Shown here piece by piece: positions 11,859 through 20,800 of a DNA stretch of 64,000 bases. Numbering within the stretch: the first letter of the stretch is position 1; every line of letters begins with the position of its first letter. The stretch covers positions 8,184,001 to 8,248,000 of the forward strand of contig NZ_CP026304.1 in NCBI RefSeq assembly GCF_003054555.1, in the 5' to 3' direction. This stretch comes from Streptomyces lunaelactis. Lineage in GTDB: Bacteria > Actinomycetota > Actinomycetes > Streptomycetales > Streptomycetaceae. The position numbers and the translations under genes are program-made. The notes below the pieces were generated by a model. The model worked only from the letters and a program-made list of their open reading frames with translations, did no database searches and had not been told where the DNA came from.

Positions 11859-12014
11859 TTACCGGCAGGCGCGCCTGCGGCCGCCCAAGCGGCCCTGGCC
11901 GCCGCCATTGCCGCTACCCTGCATGTTCTGGCCACCACCACGCTGGCAGCGCCCGGCGCCCTGCCTCCCACGCCCGGCACCCTGCTGCCCGATCCCGAAG
12001 AGATCAAATCCCAT
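11859..12014 (-). CDS. Small basic Gly/Gln/Arg-rich peptide (51 aa), paralogue of the one at 57.2 kb
   Basis: I do not recognise the family. The 51-residue product starts MGFDLFGIGQQGAGRG, is rich in Gly, Arg and Gln, holds two cysteines, and ends RRRACR. An AAAGGAAG ribosome site lies eight bases upstream of ATG and is identical in the paralogue. Both copies keep M-x-F-x-x-FG, QQGAGRG and the ACR end, while a competing frame seven bases upstream is closed here after five codons, which points to this frame being the real one. It precedes a hairpin and a truncated ABC exporter gene. Possible roles are an exported antimicrobial or RiPP-like precursor, or an RGG-type nucleic-acid binder; both are speculation. 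Confidence 0.72.
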   Translation of the reverse strand: MGFDLFGIGQQGAGRGRQGAGRCQRGGGQNMQGSGNGGGQGRLGGRRRACR

Positions 12015-12121
12015 GACTCATTCTTCCTTTCCATGCTGGATCTCAGGGGCCGTCAGACCCCACTTTCCGGTTGCCTCGAATGACGACCTCAATGGGCCGG
12101 ATCATTGGCAACCGTCACCTG

Positions 12122-12152
12122 ATAGTACGGATGTGGAGCTCGAGTTACTCAA
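12122..12152 (-). promoter_or_regulatory. Candidate promoter of the peptide gene (copy A)
   Basis: On the minus strand TTGAGT (12152-12147) and TACTAT (12127-12122) are separated by 19 bases. Both boxes are identical in the paralogous region although most of the spacer differs, which supports them as functional sites. Confidence 0.6.
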
Positions 12153-12295
12153 TCGGAATCCGAGAAATTCTTCCCTCTGGCGGCGTGTTCCTTCCGCACG
12201 TACGACGAGGCTCTGACGAAAGTTCGACAACAATCCCGGACAGCAACCCAGCGGTACTCCGGTGATGCATCACGTCCCGCCCCGGACAACGCGGA

Positions 12296-12325
12296 AATGC
12301 TGGTTGAGACCTCTCAACCAGCATT
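12296..12325. other. Conserved 13-bp hairpin upstream of the peptide gene (copy A)
   Basis: AATGCTGGTTGAG pairs perfectly with CTCAACCAGCATT around a four-base loop. In the other copy the stem reads AATGCTGGTCGCG with both changed positions compensated. It is a selected structure, perhaps a bidirectional terminator that insulates the peptide gene. Confidence 0.7.
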
Positions 12326-12395
12326 CCTGTGGGAACTCGACTTGTCCGTAGTGCGACTCGAATCAGTGCTTAAGCGCCTGAAGGAAGGGACGCAA

Positions 12396-12668
12396 CTACA
12401 GCGTCCGCCGTCTTGTTCGGTCTGTGCGGCGGGGCGAATCAGGCTTTGCGATACGGATGACCGCTCGTGCGCCGTCGATACTGACGAGGTCCGCAACGAG
12501 CGAGTAACGGGGCCGGTTGCCGTTGGACTGCTGCGCGCTGTTGCCGGAGGATGCCTTGCAGGTCAGCGTGTTGTCGGCGACGCTGACGGCCGTGAGCTCG
12601 TCGACGCCTGCCGCGCCGTCGAGCTGGATGCTGTCCCTGCTCTCCACCTCGACCTCGCACGCGCCGTC
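12396..12668 (-). pseudogene. C-terminal remnant of an unrecognised protein
   Basis: A minus-strand frame reads like real protein (ACEVEVESRDSIQLDG, then DNTLTCKASSGN and LVADLVSIDGARAVIR) and ends shortly after a basic tail. It is closed upstream by a stop and has no clear start or ribosome site. It resembles the end of a small secreted or lipoprotein β-rich protein, but I cannot name it. Confidence 0.35.
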
Positions 12669-12684
12669 AGATCATGCGCTGAGG

Positions 12685-13956
12685 TCACGACTCAGTAGGC
12701 TCCGAGGGCGAACCATCCACAGGGGGGCGGTGTTTCCCGCGACGCTCGCAAGGTCTTCGCGGCGTCGGCGAGCCCGCTGCCGCAACCTCCTTGTATGCGG
12801 CGGGCAGATCGCGTGCCCTGTCGCGGCCGTCTGCCGTCCTTCGACTGGACGTCTTGGAGATGAAGTCGTACCCGGCGACGATATTGGTGTCCAGGCCGGA
12901 GTGTTTGGCCATACCCGTGTCGAGGACCGCGACCGTCACCGCCTGGCCGGCGGACGTACGCCATGCATCGGGCACGTTCATGCCCGCCTTTGACTCGTTC
13001 AGGTTCCACTGCCTTGGGAAGTCGGTGTCGTTGGGAGCGGTGGTGGCAAGGGCCTGCACGGGGTAGCCCGGGACGACGTAGGCCGCGTCCGGATCGGCCC
13101 GGAAACGAATGGGCGCGGCGACATCCGTGGCGGGCTGTACTCCACCCAGGTCCACCAGCGCCGCGCCAGTGCCCAGACGGCGATCGAACAACAGCTTCTC
13201 ACCAGCCTGGGCTGCCTTGGTCGTGGCCTCCTCGCCTACCGCCTCGTCCGAACGCGCTTCGGGCGCTTTCGGCTTGTAGCCGACGATCAAACGCTCGGTC
13301 AAACGCTCGGTCCGTTCAGCCGACGGTGCTGCAGGGGCGCTGGAAGCCGAGGGTGCGGCAGATTCCTCCCCCGACATGGCAGTCGCCACGGCAGTGATAC
13401 CGAGGAGCGTGTTGGCCAGTGCCGGGCCCCAGTCGCCTCCCTCCGGTTTGAGGTGAACGGTGTACTTGCCGATCCGTCCGTTCGTGCTGCCGGTGCGCGG
13501 CCGGTACACGAGGGCCGAGACGACCGCGGTGCGGTGCTTGTCGATGGTGATGCTGTGCGGGAACGACGCGGCGGTGCCGTACCACGTGCGGTGCCACAGG
13601 TTGTCGGGGTCGCCATCCAGGCCGAGGGCGGCGCCATTGTCGGTGGTCGTCTCCTCGTCGCTCGCCGTCGCGGTCCAGCCCTCACGCGGCAGCACCGGCG
13701 CGGCGGGCTCCATCGCCGCCGCCGGCGCCGCGTGATGATGAGGAACTGCCACGGCGCCCACCGCCGGAGCGGCACGCGACGCGCTCACCGTACCGGCGTT
13801 CGCGGTTCCCCCCACCGGGGTGGTCAGTGGCAGCAGCGCGGCCGACACCGACGCGAGCCCGAGAAGGATCAGTCCCTTCGACTTCCACCAGGTCGGTCGC
13901 TTCGCACGCAACAAGGAAGTCGTGGCTGCTCGGTGGTGGCCACGGATGCTTGGCAT
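12685..13956 (-). pseudogene. Chimera: secreted discoidin-like domain joined to a subtilisin-type protease, truncated
   Basis: The start (ATG 13956, GGGAG four bases upstream) leads into a signal/membrane segment and an F5/8 type C-like domain (GWTATASDEET, LWHRTWYGTAASFPHS) nearly matching the galactose-oxidase gene at 51.6 kb. Near residue 195 it switches to a match with the S8 protease at 31.9 kb: signal-like AVATAMSGEES, propeptide LIVGYKPKA, FDRRLGTGAALVDLG, and the catalytic Asp segment VTVAVLDTGMAKHS. After YDFISKTSS it jumps, out of frame, to the protease 3' end; catalytic His and Ser are missing. It begins nine bases after the preceding ECF gene. It is probably non-functional, though the discoidin half could still be secreted. 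Confidence 0.78.
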
Positions 13957-13964
13957 GACGCTCC

Positions 13965-15509
13965 CTATGGACGGTGAAGGGCGAGTAGAGCCCCAGACAG
14001 CGACGGTGCGGCACCGAACGCGAAGAGTTCGACGCATCGATCGGTGGTCGTCGGGCAGTGCGCGGTGACGTAGACACGGTGCATGCCGTCGACGGGGGTG
14101 ATGGGCACCGAGATGTCGTCCACGGAACCGTCGGCACTTGGAATGATCCGGGCCAGCGGTGGTCGGGCAGGGGAATCGAGCCTGAGCTCTATCCAGGCAC
14201 CGCCGCCCGGCGGCCCCGCGAGCCTCGCCACGGCGACGGTGTCTCGGACGGTGGAGAAATCGACTCGGTCGTAATGCAGGACAGAAGAGCTTCCGAGGGC
14301 ACGGGCGCCGGGGTCGGAGTCGGCGCTTGTCCCCTGCTGCGATGTGTACGCATTGGCCTGGACGGGGAATCGGGCCGAAAGCGCAGGAGGAGGAGGTGTT
14401 GCTTGCTGTGACGGCGGGTCGTCCGGGGCAGGTGAAGGTCCGGACGTAGGCGGCGGTTGTCTCTGCGGTCCGAGCTGCTGGTCACAAGCGGTCAGCAGGA
14501 GCACGCCCGCGCCAACGCCGACCAGGAAGCCCGCCACCGCGACAGCGGAGCGACGAGGAAACAGCGGGGAGGCTGCCCTCCTTCTTCCTCGGCTCCCTCG
14601 GCTTCGCGGGGTGGCCACCGTGGCTCGGCGTACACGCGAACGCTCTGCGGGGGCATCGGCCCGACCTCGCTCCAGCAACCTTGCCAGGAACGGCGGATCG
14701 CCCAGTGGTACGGGGATGGCGGCCTTCGCACGCAGGTATGGCTGTCCGGTCCACCATCCCAACAGCCGTACCGGCAGTTGCGCTTCGAGCCGCTCGTCGA
14801 GCTGGGAAAGGTCTTTGTAGACAGACACACAGGCCGGACACGCGCGGAGATGGTCCCTGATTCCTTCGGCCGGGTGCGTCTCAGGTCGCTGGGTCAGCCG
14901 CTTGATCACATCCCTGCAGTCCGGACGCCCCAGCCGCTCGAGGTACAGGTCCGCACGGGCCTGGCGCAGCGCGGTCATGGCCTGGTCGCACGCGGCCGGA
15001 ACCGCATGGTGATCCAGGCCCGTGATGCGCGCCGTGAACGCGGGATCGTCCCGTTCCACCACCGAGTGCCACAGCAGGCACTGGGTGGTGGCCGGGAGGC
15101 GCTCGTACGCGAGAGCCAGCTGGCCGTCTTCGCCCCAGGGCCACCGTGATCCTGCCGCGACCCAGGCCCGGAAGTCCGGCGACAGCGTGTCGCGCTCCCG
15201 GTGCCAGCGATTGATCGCGGCGGTGCGGACCTTCCCCAGTAACTGGGATCGCAGGCATCCCGGATGACGACGCTCGATGAACGATTCCCCGGACAGAATC
15301 TGTTGGATCAGGTGCGCAAAGACTTCTGACGTCACCTCCTGCGCATGCAGCGGACCTCTCACGCATTGGGAGGCGTATGCCTGCACTGCGGCGTAGTGGC
15401 GGCGGTAGAAATGCTGAAAGAATTCGGTCTGTCCTTTGCGCAACGCAATCATCACAGCAGCGTCAGAGAGAGGCCGCTGTGACGGCCGCAAGCCCAAGAG
15501 TAATTGCAT
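13965..15509 (-). CDS. ECF sigma factor fused to zinc-finger anti-sigma, membrane helix and CBM6-like extracellular domain
   Basis: This 514-residue protein would hold a sigma factor at the membrane and release it on an outside signal. In order: sigma-2-like region (FYRRHYAAVQAYASQC), a degenerate sigma-4 region to about residue 185, zinc-finger HLRACPACVSVYKDL near 225, a membrane helix AVAVAGFLVGVGAGVLLLTA near 330, a Pro-rich linker, and a β-rich domain like CBM family 6 (VDFSTVRDTVAVARL, IELRLDSPA). ATG 15509 has AAGGA six bases upstream. Actinobacterial ECF groups with such long C-terminal extensions are known. It lies nine bases before the discoidin-protease chimera, so the two were probably one transcription unit. 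Confidence 0.8.
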   Translation of the reverse strand: MQLLLGLRPSQRPLSDAAVMIALRKGQTEFFQHFYRRHYAAVQAYASQCVRGPLHAQEVTSEVFAHLIQQILSGESFIERRHPGCLRSQLLGKVRTAAINRWHRERDTLSPDFRAWVAAGSRWPWGEDGQLALAYERLPATTQCLLWHSVVERDDPAFTARITGLDHHAVPAACDQAMTALRQARADLYLERLGRPDCRDVIKRLTQRPETHPAEGIRDHLRACPACVSVYKDLSQLDERLEAQLPVRLLGWWTGQPYLRAKAAIPVPLGDPPFLARLLERGRADAPAERSRVRRATVATPRSRGSRGRRRAASPLFPRRSAVAVAGFLVGVGAGVLLLTACDQQLGPQRQPPPTSGPSPAPDDPPSQQATPPPPALSARFPVQANAYTSQQGTSADSDPGARALGSSSVLHYDRVDFSTVRDTVAVARLAGPPGGGAWIELRLDSPARPPLARIIPSADGSVDDISVPITPVDGMHRVYVTAHCPTTTDRCVELFAFGAAPSLSGALLALHRP

Positions 15510-15825
15510 TGAGGATCCTTCCACTCAACTCCGGCGGCGCCATGGGCGAATTCCGTCATGGCACCACCGTCCCTGCCGGCTGAGGCGCTGCCCAGCCGAC
15601 AGGGAATTGCGGTGACGCTCAGCTGCACGTGAATTCGGTGGCGCTGACACGGGAACGCCTACGGTACCGGCCGTGACTTACACCGTGTGGACGCCAACGG
15701 CGGGCCTCATGACCGCATATACCCAACTTGCTGAACCCGCTTCGGGAACCGCCATTGCCGTGGCCCCGACGCGGCGTCGGTCTGGTCGCAACGGACAGTG
15801 ATCTCCGCGCCCACCGGACGCAGGG

Positions 15826-15975
15826 CGCATCGCTGAAGCGCTGGTGGACGTGGTACGCGAGGTCGCTTCGGGCCACCGAGTCCCCCCTCGATATTCGTGT
15901 TTGGCTGGTCATGAGGGAGGAGGGAGGTCGACAGCGTCCATCCCGCCACTTTGCTAACGCTTTGCTAAGTCTGCC
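15826..15975 (-). repeat. Repeat family copy 1 (AAAGCGTTAGCAAAG type)
   Basis: On the minus strand this reads GCAAAGCGTTAGCAAAG, then a spacer and CCACGTCCACCAGCGCTTCA, matching the longer copies at 18.7 and 20.5 kb. In all of them a frame gives HVHxRxSDA-like residues. The origin is unknown; it may be the eroded end of a mobile element or gene. Confidence 0.6.
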
Positions 15976-16015
15976 CATGCGGCGTCGGGTTGACGGCAGG
16001 GGTGCGGCCTGTCCG

Positions 16016-17671
16016 TCACGGACCCCCGAGGCGGTAGCGGAGCCGTGGGGCGTTGTAGTAGTTGTAGATGAGCACGACTGGGGCGTTCGTCTCGGGCGGC
16101 GGGTCGCCCCCTTCCCACCAGTCCAGCATGCCGAGTTGCATCTCGTCCCAGGGCTTGCCGTCCTTGAGTTCGGCGCGCACGAGGTAGCTGCCGTCGTTCT
16201 CGCCCCACCATGGGTCGAAGCGGAACAGTTGCCCTTCGCGGTCGGTGCGGCAGGGGCACATTCCGACGTCGATGACGTTCTTGTCGGTGGTTCCGTGGTG
16301 GTAGGTTGCCGCACCGTAGTCGATGCACTCGCCGGTGGCGGCGTTGCGCAGCCAGCGGTAGTCCTTGTCGTTCTTGGACGACACGGTCTGCCAGACCTGA
16401 TCCTTGCTGCCGTTGCATGTGTTCTGGACGATTGCTGTGCCGGCGGGCTCGACGCACTTTGTGTTGATTCCCGCGTTGCGGAGGGTGCCCGACCATGTGA
16501 CGGTCCCGAGGTCGGCCCCGGTGGGAGACGGCTTGGCTGGCTTCCCGGATGCCGTACCCGATGCTTTGACGGACGGCTTGGCCTGGCCCGAAGGGGTCTG
16601 CTGGGAGGGTGTGACCGTGACCGTGACGGGCTGCGGAGGCTCGACGTCCGTCACGGTCGGCGCCACCCGCGAGGGCGAGGCCCCGTCGTTGTGATCACCG
16701 AACGGCATCGGCATGATGAGGAGGGCGATCGCGATGGCGGTGACGACGCCGCCGGCGAGCGCGGGCGAGCGGAGTGGGGAGCCCGCGGCCGGTGGCCACC
16801 ACCCCGTGCCGTCCGGTGTGCCGGGTGCTATGGCCGCACCAGCGGCGCTCGCGCCGGCTTCGGCCATCCGGGCCGCCACATACCCCGAGCCGCCCCACAG
16901 CAGCACCGCGGTCGGCAGCGCCGAGCCCAGCCGCTCGTTGAGGTCGGTGAGTTCGACCAGCGCGTGACGGCAGTGCGCGCACTGCGCGAGGTGCCGGTCG
17001 AGGTCCTTGTTCGGGCGACGGCCGGTGCGGCGCACTGCGGCTCCGAGCAGGGAGCTGTAGCGGCGGCACTCCTCGCTGCTGGAGGTACTTTCGACATGCA
17101 CGGCCAGGTAGGCCTCGCGCAGCCCTTCCCGGGCCCGGGAGGCCAGCGAGCCGACCCCGCTCGCGCCCATGCCGAGCAGGGCGGCGACCGTCGAGGCGGG
17201 TTCCTCCTCGACGGCGGTGTGCCACAGGACGGCCTGCCAGCGCTCGGGCAGCGAGCGGAACGCGCGGATGACGAGGCTGGTGTCCTCCAGACGGAGAATC
17301 CGCTCCTCGCTGCTCTCCGCCTCGGGAGTGTCGGGCAGGTTGCTGAGCCACTGCTCGAAATCGGCTGACAGCTCGGTGCGCCGGGCTGTGCCCGCCCAGT
17401 CGGCGGCGATGCGGCGGACAACGGTGAGCAGATACGGGCGCCAGGCAGCTTCCGGACCGCCCCCGGCCCGCACCGCTTGCAGAGTGCGGGCGAAGGCTTC
17501 CGAGACCAGGTCCTCGGCAGTGTGCGGATCACGGCAACACGTACGCGCATAGGAAAGAACCGCCGAACGGTGCCGCCGATACACCTCCTCCACCGGAGCA
17601 TCGGAGACTAACTCTCTGACTGCTGCGGTGAGTTCGGCGTCGGTCAGCGGGACGGTGCTGTCAACAGGCAT
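16016..17671 (-). CDS. ECF sigma factor fused to zinc-finger anti-sigma, membrane helix and ricin-like extracellular domain
   Basis: The 551-residue protein has sigma-2 (VYRRHRSAVLSYARTCC, then AEDLVSEAFARTLQAV), sigma-4 (LPERWQAVLWH), a zinc-finger segment HLAQCAHCRHALVELTDL near 235, a membrane helix near 310-330, a Thr/Pro-rich linker, and an extracellular domain from about 385 with CVEP, a QVW motif as in β-trefoil lectins, GECIDY and FRFDPWWGENDGS. This predicts a membrane-bound sigma factor that senses a sugar or cell-wall ligand. Four related copies occur in the window. The upstream AAGGCTTTGATGACGC before ATG is shared with the copies at 30.1 and 44.1 kb and fixes the start. Confidence 0.85.
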   Translation of the reverse strand: MPVDSTVPLTDAELTAAVRELVSDAPVEEVYRRHRSAVLSYARTCCRDPHTAEDLVSEAFARTLQAVRAGGGPEAAWRPYLLTVVRRIAADWAGTARRTELSADFEQWLSNLPDTPEAESSEERILRLEDTSLVIRAFRSLPERWQAVLWHTAVEEEPASTVAALLGMGASGVGSLASRAREGLREAYLAVHVESTSSSEECRRYSSLLGAAVRRTGRRPNKDLDRHLAQCAHCRHALVELTDLNERLGSALPTAVLLWGGSGYVAARMAEAGASAAGAAIAPGTPDGTGWWPPAAGSPLRSPALAGGVVTAIAIALLIMPMPFGDHNDGASPSRVAPTVTDVEPPQPVTVTVTPSQQTPSGQAKPSVKASGTASGKPAKPSPTGADLGTVTWSGTLRNAGINTKCVEPAGTAIVQNTCNGSKDQVWQTVSSKNDKDYRWLRNAATGECIDYGAATYHHGTTDKNVIDVGMCPCRTDREGQLFRFDPWWGENDGSYLVRAELKDGKPWDEMQLGMLDWWEGGDPPPETNAPVVLIYNYYNAPRLRYRLGGP

Positions 17672-17995
17672 GCGTCATCAAAGCCTTTCGATGGGGCGGA
17701 AGCGACACATTGTGGCCGATGCTCGATTGCCAGTGGGAGCGTTTTGGGTAATTCGCTTTGAGCCGCCTTCGTCAATCGTCAACGAGGCTGCAAGGCGATT
17801 GAATCTTGAAGCATCCGGTCAGGGGCGGATCTGTCAAACCTGTACAACGACCCCTGCCCGGCTGAACGTAACGAAGGCGCATACTTGGTGTGAAGTGCAG
17901 ATGCGGGAAGAGGATCGTTGCTGCTCCGGTAACGCATCCTCCGCGGCGCCGAAATAGGGCGGTGTCCTATGTGGTGCTCGGTCGTTGGGCTGTTC

Positions 17996-18112
17996 ATGGG
18001 GCGGGGCGCGTGGAGTTGGATTGTTCCGGACAGCTTGCGGGAGATCGCCAGGCCGTTGATTCCGGAGGACCGGGTGCGGCCGCAGGGCGGCGGGACCCAG
18101 CGGCACCCAAAA
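17996..18112 (+). pseudogene. IS5-family transposase, N-terminal fragment
   Basis: The frame from ATG 17996 (MGRGAWSWIVPDSLREIA, then PEDRVRPQGGG) is the typical start of a Streptomyces IS5-family transposase, and the sequence from about 17957 looks like the element's left end. After roughly 38 residues the match ends, so the rest of the element is lost. Confidence 0.75.
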
Positions 18113-18718
18113 CCGTCCGGCGTTGCGCTTCCATCTGCCGCAGGGCCGCAGAACGTCAACGTGACGACGCACGGGACCAGGACCGCGCTCGTCGCCTGGG
18201 CCACATGCCAACGCCCGCCACTGAACCCAAGGCGCTCAATCCAGTTGAACCGCCCCTAAGAGTCGGCCGCCAACGCTACGGCCCGCCGCCCGACACCCCA
18301 GGGACCGGGACCCGCTCGAGCCCACAGCCACTCGTGACTGCTCGCATTGCCACCAACCCGTCACGACTGTCGCACTGTTAGCCATCCCGGAGGCCACCCT
18401 CCCCATCGGTGCCCACTGGGCCGCCGGACGCCATCCCCATGCGACGAACGCCATGACTGGACGCTGAACGTCACTGATCTGCGGGCCCGCGCGCGCTCTT
18501 CGCTCCGCATGTTCCCAGCCCCGCTCAGAGGGACCGCGACGCCAGGGCGATCGGCGACGCACTCCAGAGCCTCGGCTGCCGGATCGTCGAACTCCCGGAC
18601 CGGCTTCCGGGCCCGGCGACGGCCGGCCGGAAAGCAGCCGCCCCGCCCGGAAGCCCGCGCCGATGACCGTTCCCGTCCCGGACCACGACCGGGAGTGTCC
18701 CGAGTTGAGTGGAGTCGA
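18113..18718. other. No intact gene seen
   Basis: Short open stretches exist on both strands but none has a believable start, length and codon pattern together. Fragments such as AIGDALQSLGCRIVELPD (plus strand) look like gene debris of unknown origin. Confidence 0.4.
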
Positions 18719-19093
18719 GTCACTGGTAAAGCATTGGCAAAGTAGCGGGATGGTCGCCACCGAACGCAGTCCTCCCTAGTGACCGCCGTAAGCACCGCGC
18801 ACATCTGGGGAACTCGATGGTCTCAAGTGTCTTCTTACACACCACGTCCACCAGCGGCTCGGCTACGCGGAGATCGGACAGCTTGTGCGACAGAGCCGAG
18901 CGGCAGCCTTCCGAGCTGTTGTAGTGCGTAACAGGGCCGCGGTCCGCGATGGCACGTCCGCAGGCTCATGGCGGGTGGCTGCGTTGACAGGCGCGCGCAT
19001 GTCGGCGCTGCGCGTGTGGAACCGTGCTTCGTACACCACGTACGGGCCCGGCAACTGGTTGGCGGGTGTCCTCGCGCTTCTGGGCGGGAGATA
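18719..19093 (+). repeat. Repeat family copy 2, about 370 bp
   Basis: Begins with TGGTAAAGCATTGGCAAAG and aligns across its length, by eye about three quarters identical, with 20455-20800. One frame reads HHVHQRLGYAEIGQLVRQ and continues to a stop at 19094. It sits upstream of the DPBB gene, as copy 3 sits upstream of the YceI gene. Confidence 0.65.
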
Positions 19094-19493
19094 AGTACGC
19101 GTCATGTGGGCTGTCAGATGTAGGCGGCTGCGCAGACGTTGAGATGACACGTCACCTTGACGTCGCCGGTGGCTGCTTTCATGTTTCCGGAATTGTGCCG
19201 AGGCAGGTTGCTTGTCGGTGGGCTGCACCGTGTCAGGGGAATGGCGATTTCTCGTCAGACGCGCTCTTGGCTAATTCTCGAAGTAACGCCTGGCTCAGTG
19301 GCTTTGCCCTGCGACGGCGCCTTCCGTCGATTACCGATGTGACCTTCTGGACTTGAATGATCTCCCTTTCCGGGTGTGATCGGCAGGCGAAAAGGATTGA
19401 ATGCCGCGCTGAACAGAATATTGAATCGGGACGTACTCCATGGCACACGGATCGAAATCCGACCGTGTTCCGCGATCGAGAACGGAGTTGAAA

Positions 19494-20096
19494 GTGTCCC
19501 GAAAGAGAATGGTCAGCAAGAAGAAGAAGATCGTCCTGCTGGCCGGTACCATCGCACTGGTCGGTGGGACGGCATTCGCGATGACAGGAACCGGCAATGC
19601 CGGCCAGGGGAGGTTCAACCAGTCGTCGTCACGGCAGTGTGACGAGCTGGCTGGGGCTCTGGCGAGCAACCAGCAGTTCATCGCCAATGAGCGGGACAAC
19701 CCCGGGCCCAACTCCTGGGCGAGGATCGCCAACCGGCAAGAAGTAGTCGATCTCATCAGGGTGCAGCAGCAGGATGAAGGCTGTAACCAGTCGGGCGGCG
19801 GCCAGGGTGCTCAACCAGGAGGACGCCAGCGGGGTGGGGCTGCTTCGGGCCAGGTGGTCTGCCAGGGGTCGACGGTGACGCTCTCCGGAGAGGGCGGTGC
19901 GCCGGCGGCGTCCAGTGACCGGTTCCCCGTCGGGACCAGACTGAGGGTGACGAACCTAGACAACAACAGGTCGACCATTGTGGAGGTGAATTCGGCCTCC
20001 GGTAGCTGTGCGCTGCTGAACAATGCGGCGTTCGAGCAGGTCCGAGAGCCGGGCAAGAACCTCATCCGGAACGCGCAGATCGAGCGCGTCGGATAG
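19494..20096 (+). CDS. Secreted protein with RlpA/expansin-like double-psi β-barrel domain
   Basis: The 200-residue protein starts with a Lys-rich stretch and a hydrophobic signal segment (KKKKIVLLAGTIALVGGTAF), followed by a Cys-containing region to about residue 95, a Gly/Gln-rich linker, and a C-terminal domain with FPVGTRLRVTNLDNNRSTIV, as in RlpA-like double-psi β-barrels that bind or act on cell-wall glycans. GTG 19494 is chosen because GGAG lies six bases upstream and the paralogue at 38.4 kb has the same arrangement. A hairpin terminator follows. The catalytic Asp of lytic members is not evident, so binding only is possible. Confidence 0.72.
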   Translation: MSRKRMVSKKKKIVLLAGTIALVGGTAFAMTGTGNAGQGRFNQSSSRQCDELAGALASNQQFIANERDNPGPNSWARIANRQEVVDLIRVQQQDEGCNQSGGGQGAQPGGRQRGGAASGQVVCQGSTVTLSGEGGAPAASSDRFPVGTRLRVTNLDNNRSTIVEVNSASGSCALLNNAAFEQVREPGKNLIRNAQIERVG

Positions 20097-20117
20097 CTCG
20101 AATCAGCACCGGGTACT

Positions 20118-20154
20118 CCCGCTCCCGCCTCGTCGTCCCCGAGGCGGGAGCGGG
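20118..20154 (+). terminator. Hairpin terminator after the DPBB gene
   Basis: CCCGCTCCCGCCTC pairs with GAGGCGGGAGCGGG around a nine-base loop, 21 bases after the stop. An almost identical hairpin follows the paralogous gene at 38.0 kb. There is no T-run, as is common in Streptomyces. Confidence 0.75.
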
Positions 20155-20454
20155 TCACTCACCCCCCTGCTGCGTCGCGAATTCACCTCATCTGCATGGA
20201 AGCAACTGCACGACGTCTGAAGGCGGGTCTTCTCGACGCGCCCCACTCTGCGCAATATGGCGACCCTGAAGTGAGTGCAGAGTCATCCGATCCGAATCCG
20301 CCGGCCCGGAGTTGTCGTGCGAGATGCGGAATTACTGCAGTCGAATTCCGATCCGACTTGCCCTGCACGGCCCTGCCGAGTCCGCCGAAAGTCTTGCCCA
20401 TGGAGGACAGGCCGGACCCGCACCCAACCCATCAACTCAACCCCGCAGGGCTCG
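20155..20454. other. Intergenic, nothing recognised
   Basis: No believable gene, repeat or site is visible between the DPBB terminator and the next repeat copy. Confidence 0.4.
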
Positions 20455-20800
20455 ACTTGGTAAAACGTTGGCAAAGCGACAGGATGGCTGCCGTCGGACA
20501 CAGTCCTCCTTGGTGACCGCCGAGAACACGACGCACATCCGGGGAACTCTATGGTCCGAAGTGTCCTCACACACCACGTCCACCTGCGCCTCAGTGACGC
20601 GGAGATCGGAACGCTCGTGCGACAGCGCAGCCGTGGCCTTCCGGGCCGTGTGGCGTGTATCAAGGCCGCCGCGGTCTGCGATGGCCCGTCCGCAGGCTCG
20701 TGGTGGGCGCCTGTGCTGATCAGCGCGCGGCGTGCCGGCGCTGCATGCGTGGAACCGAGCGCCGATGGCGCCGGACTCCACGTACAGGGCCGGCAACCGG
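20455..20800 (+). repeat. Repeat family copy 3
   Basis: Begins TTGGTAAAACGTTGGCAAAG and matches copy 2. The HHVHLRLSDAEIGTLVRQ reading is present but a frame change interrupts it later. Two paralogous stretches 1.7 kb apart in the same orientation suggest a duplicated segment upstream of secreted-protein genes. Confidence 0.65.

Larger units (their letters stand above)
11116..12373 (-). repeat. Diverged duplication, copy A (peptide-ABC exporter region)
   Basis: This segment aligns collinearly with 56480-57690: ABC gene 5' part, hairpin, peptide gene, its promoter region, and a second hairpin ending near GACTCGAATCAG in both copies. Identity is patchy, high in functional sites and low in spacers, so the duplication is old or came by separate transfer. 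Confidence 0.85.
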
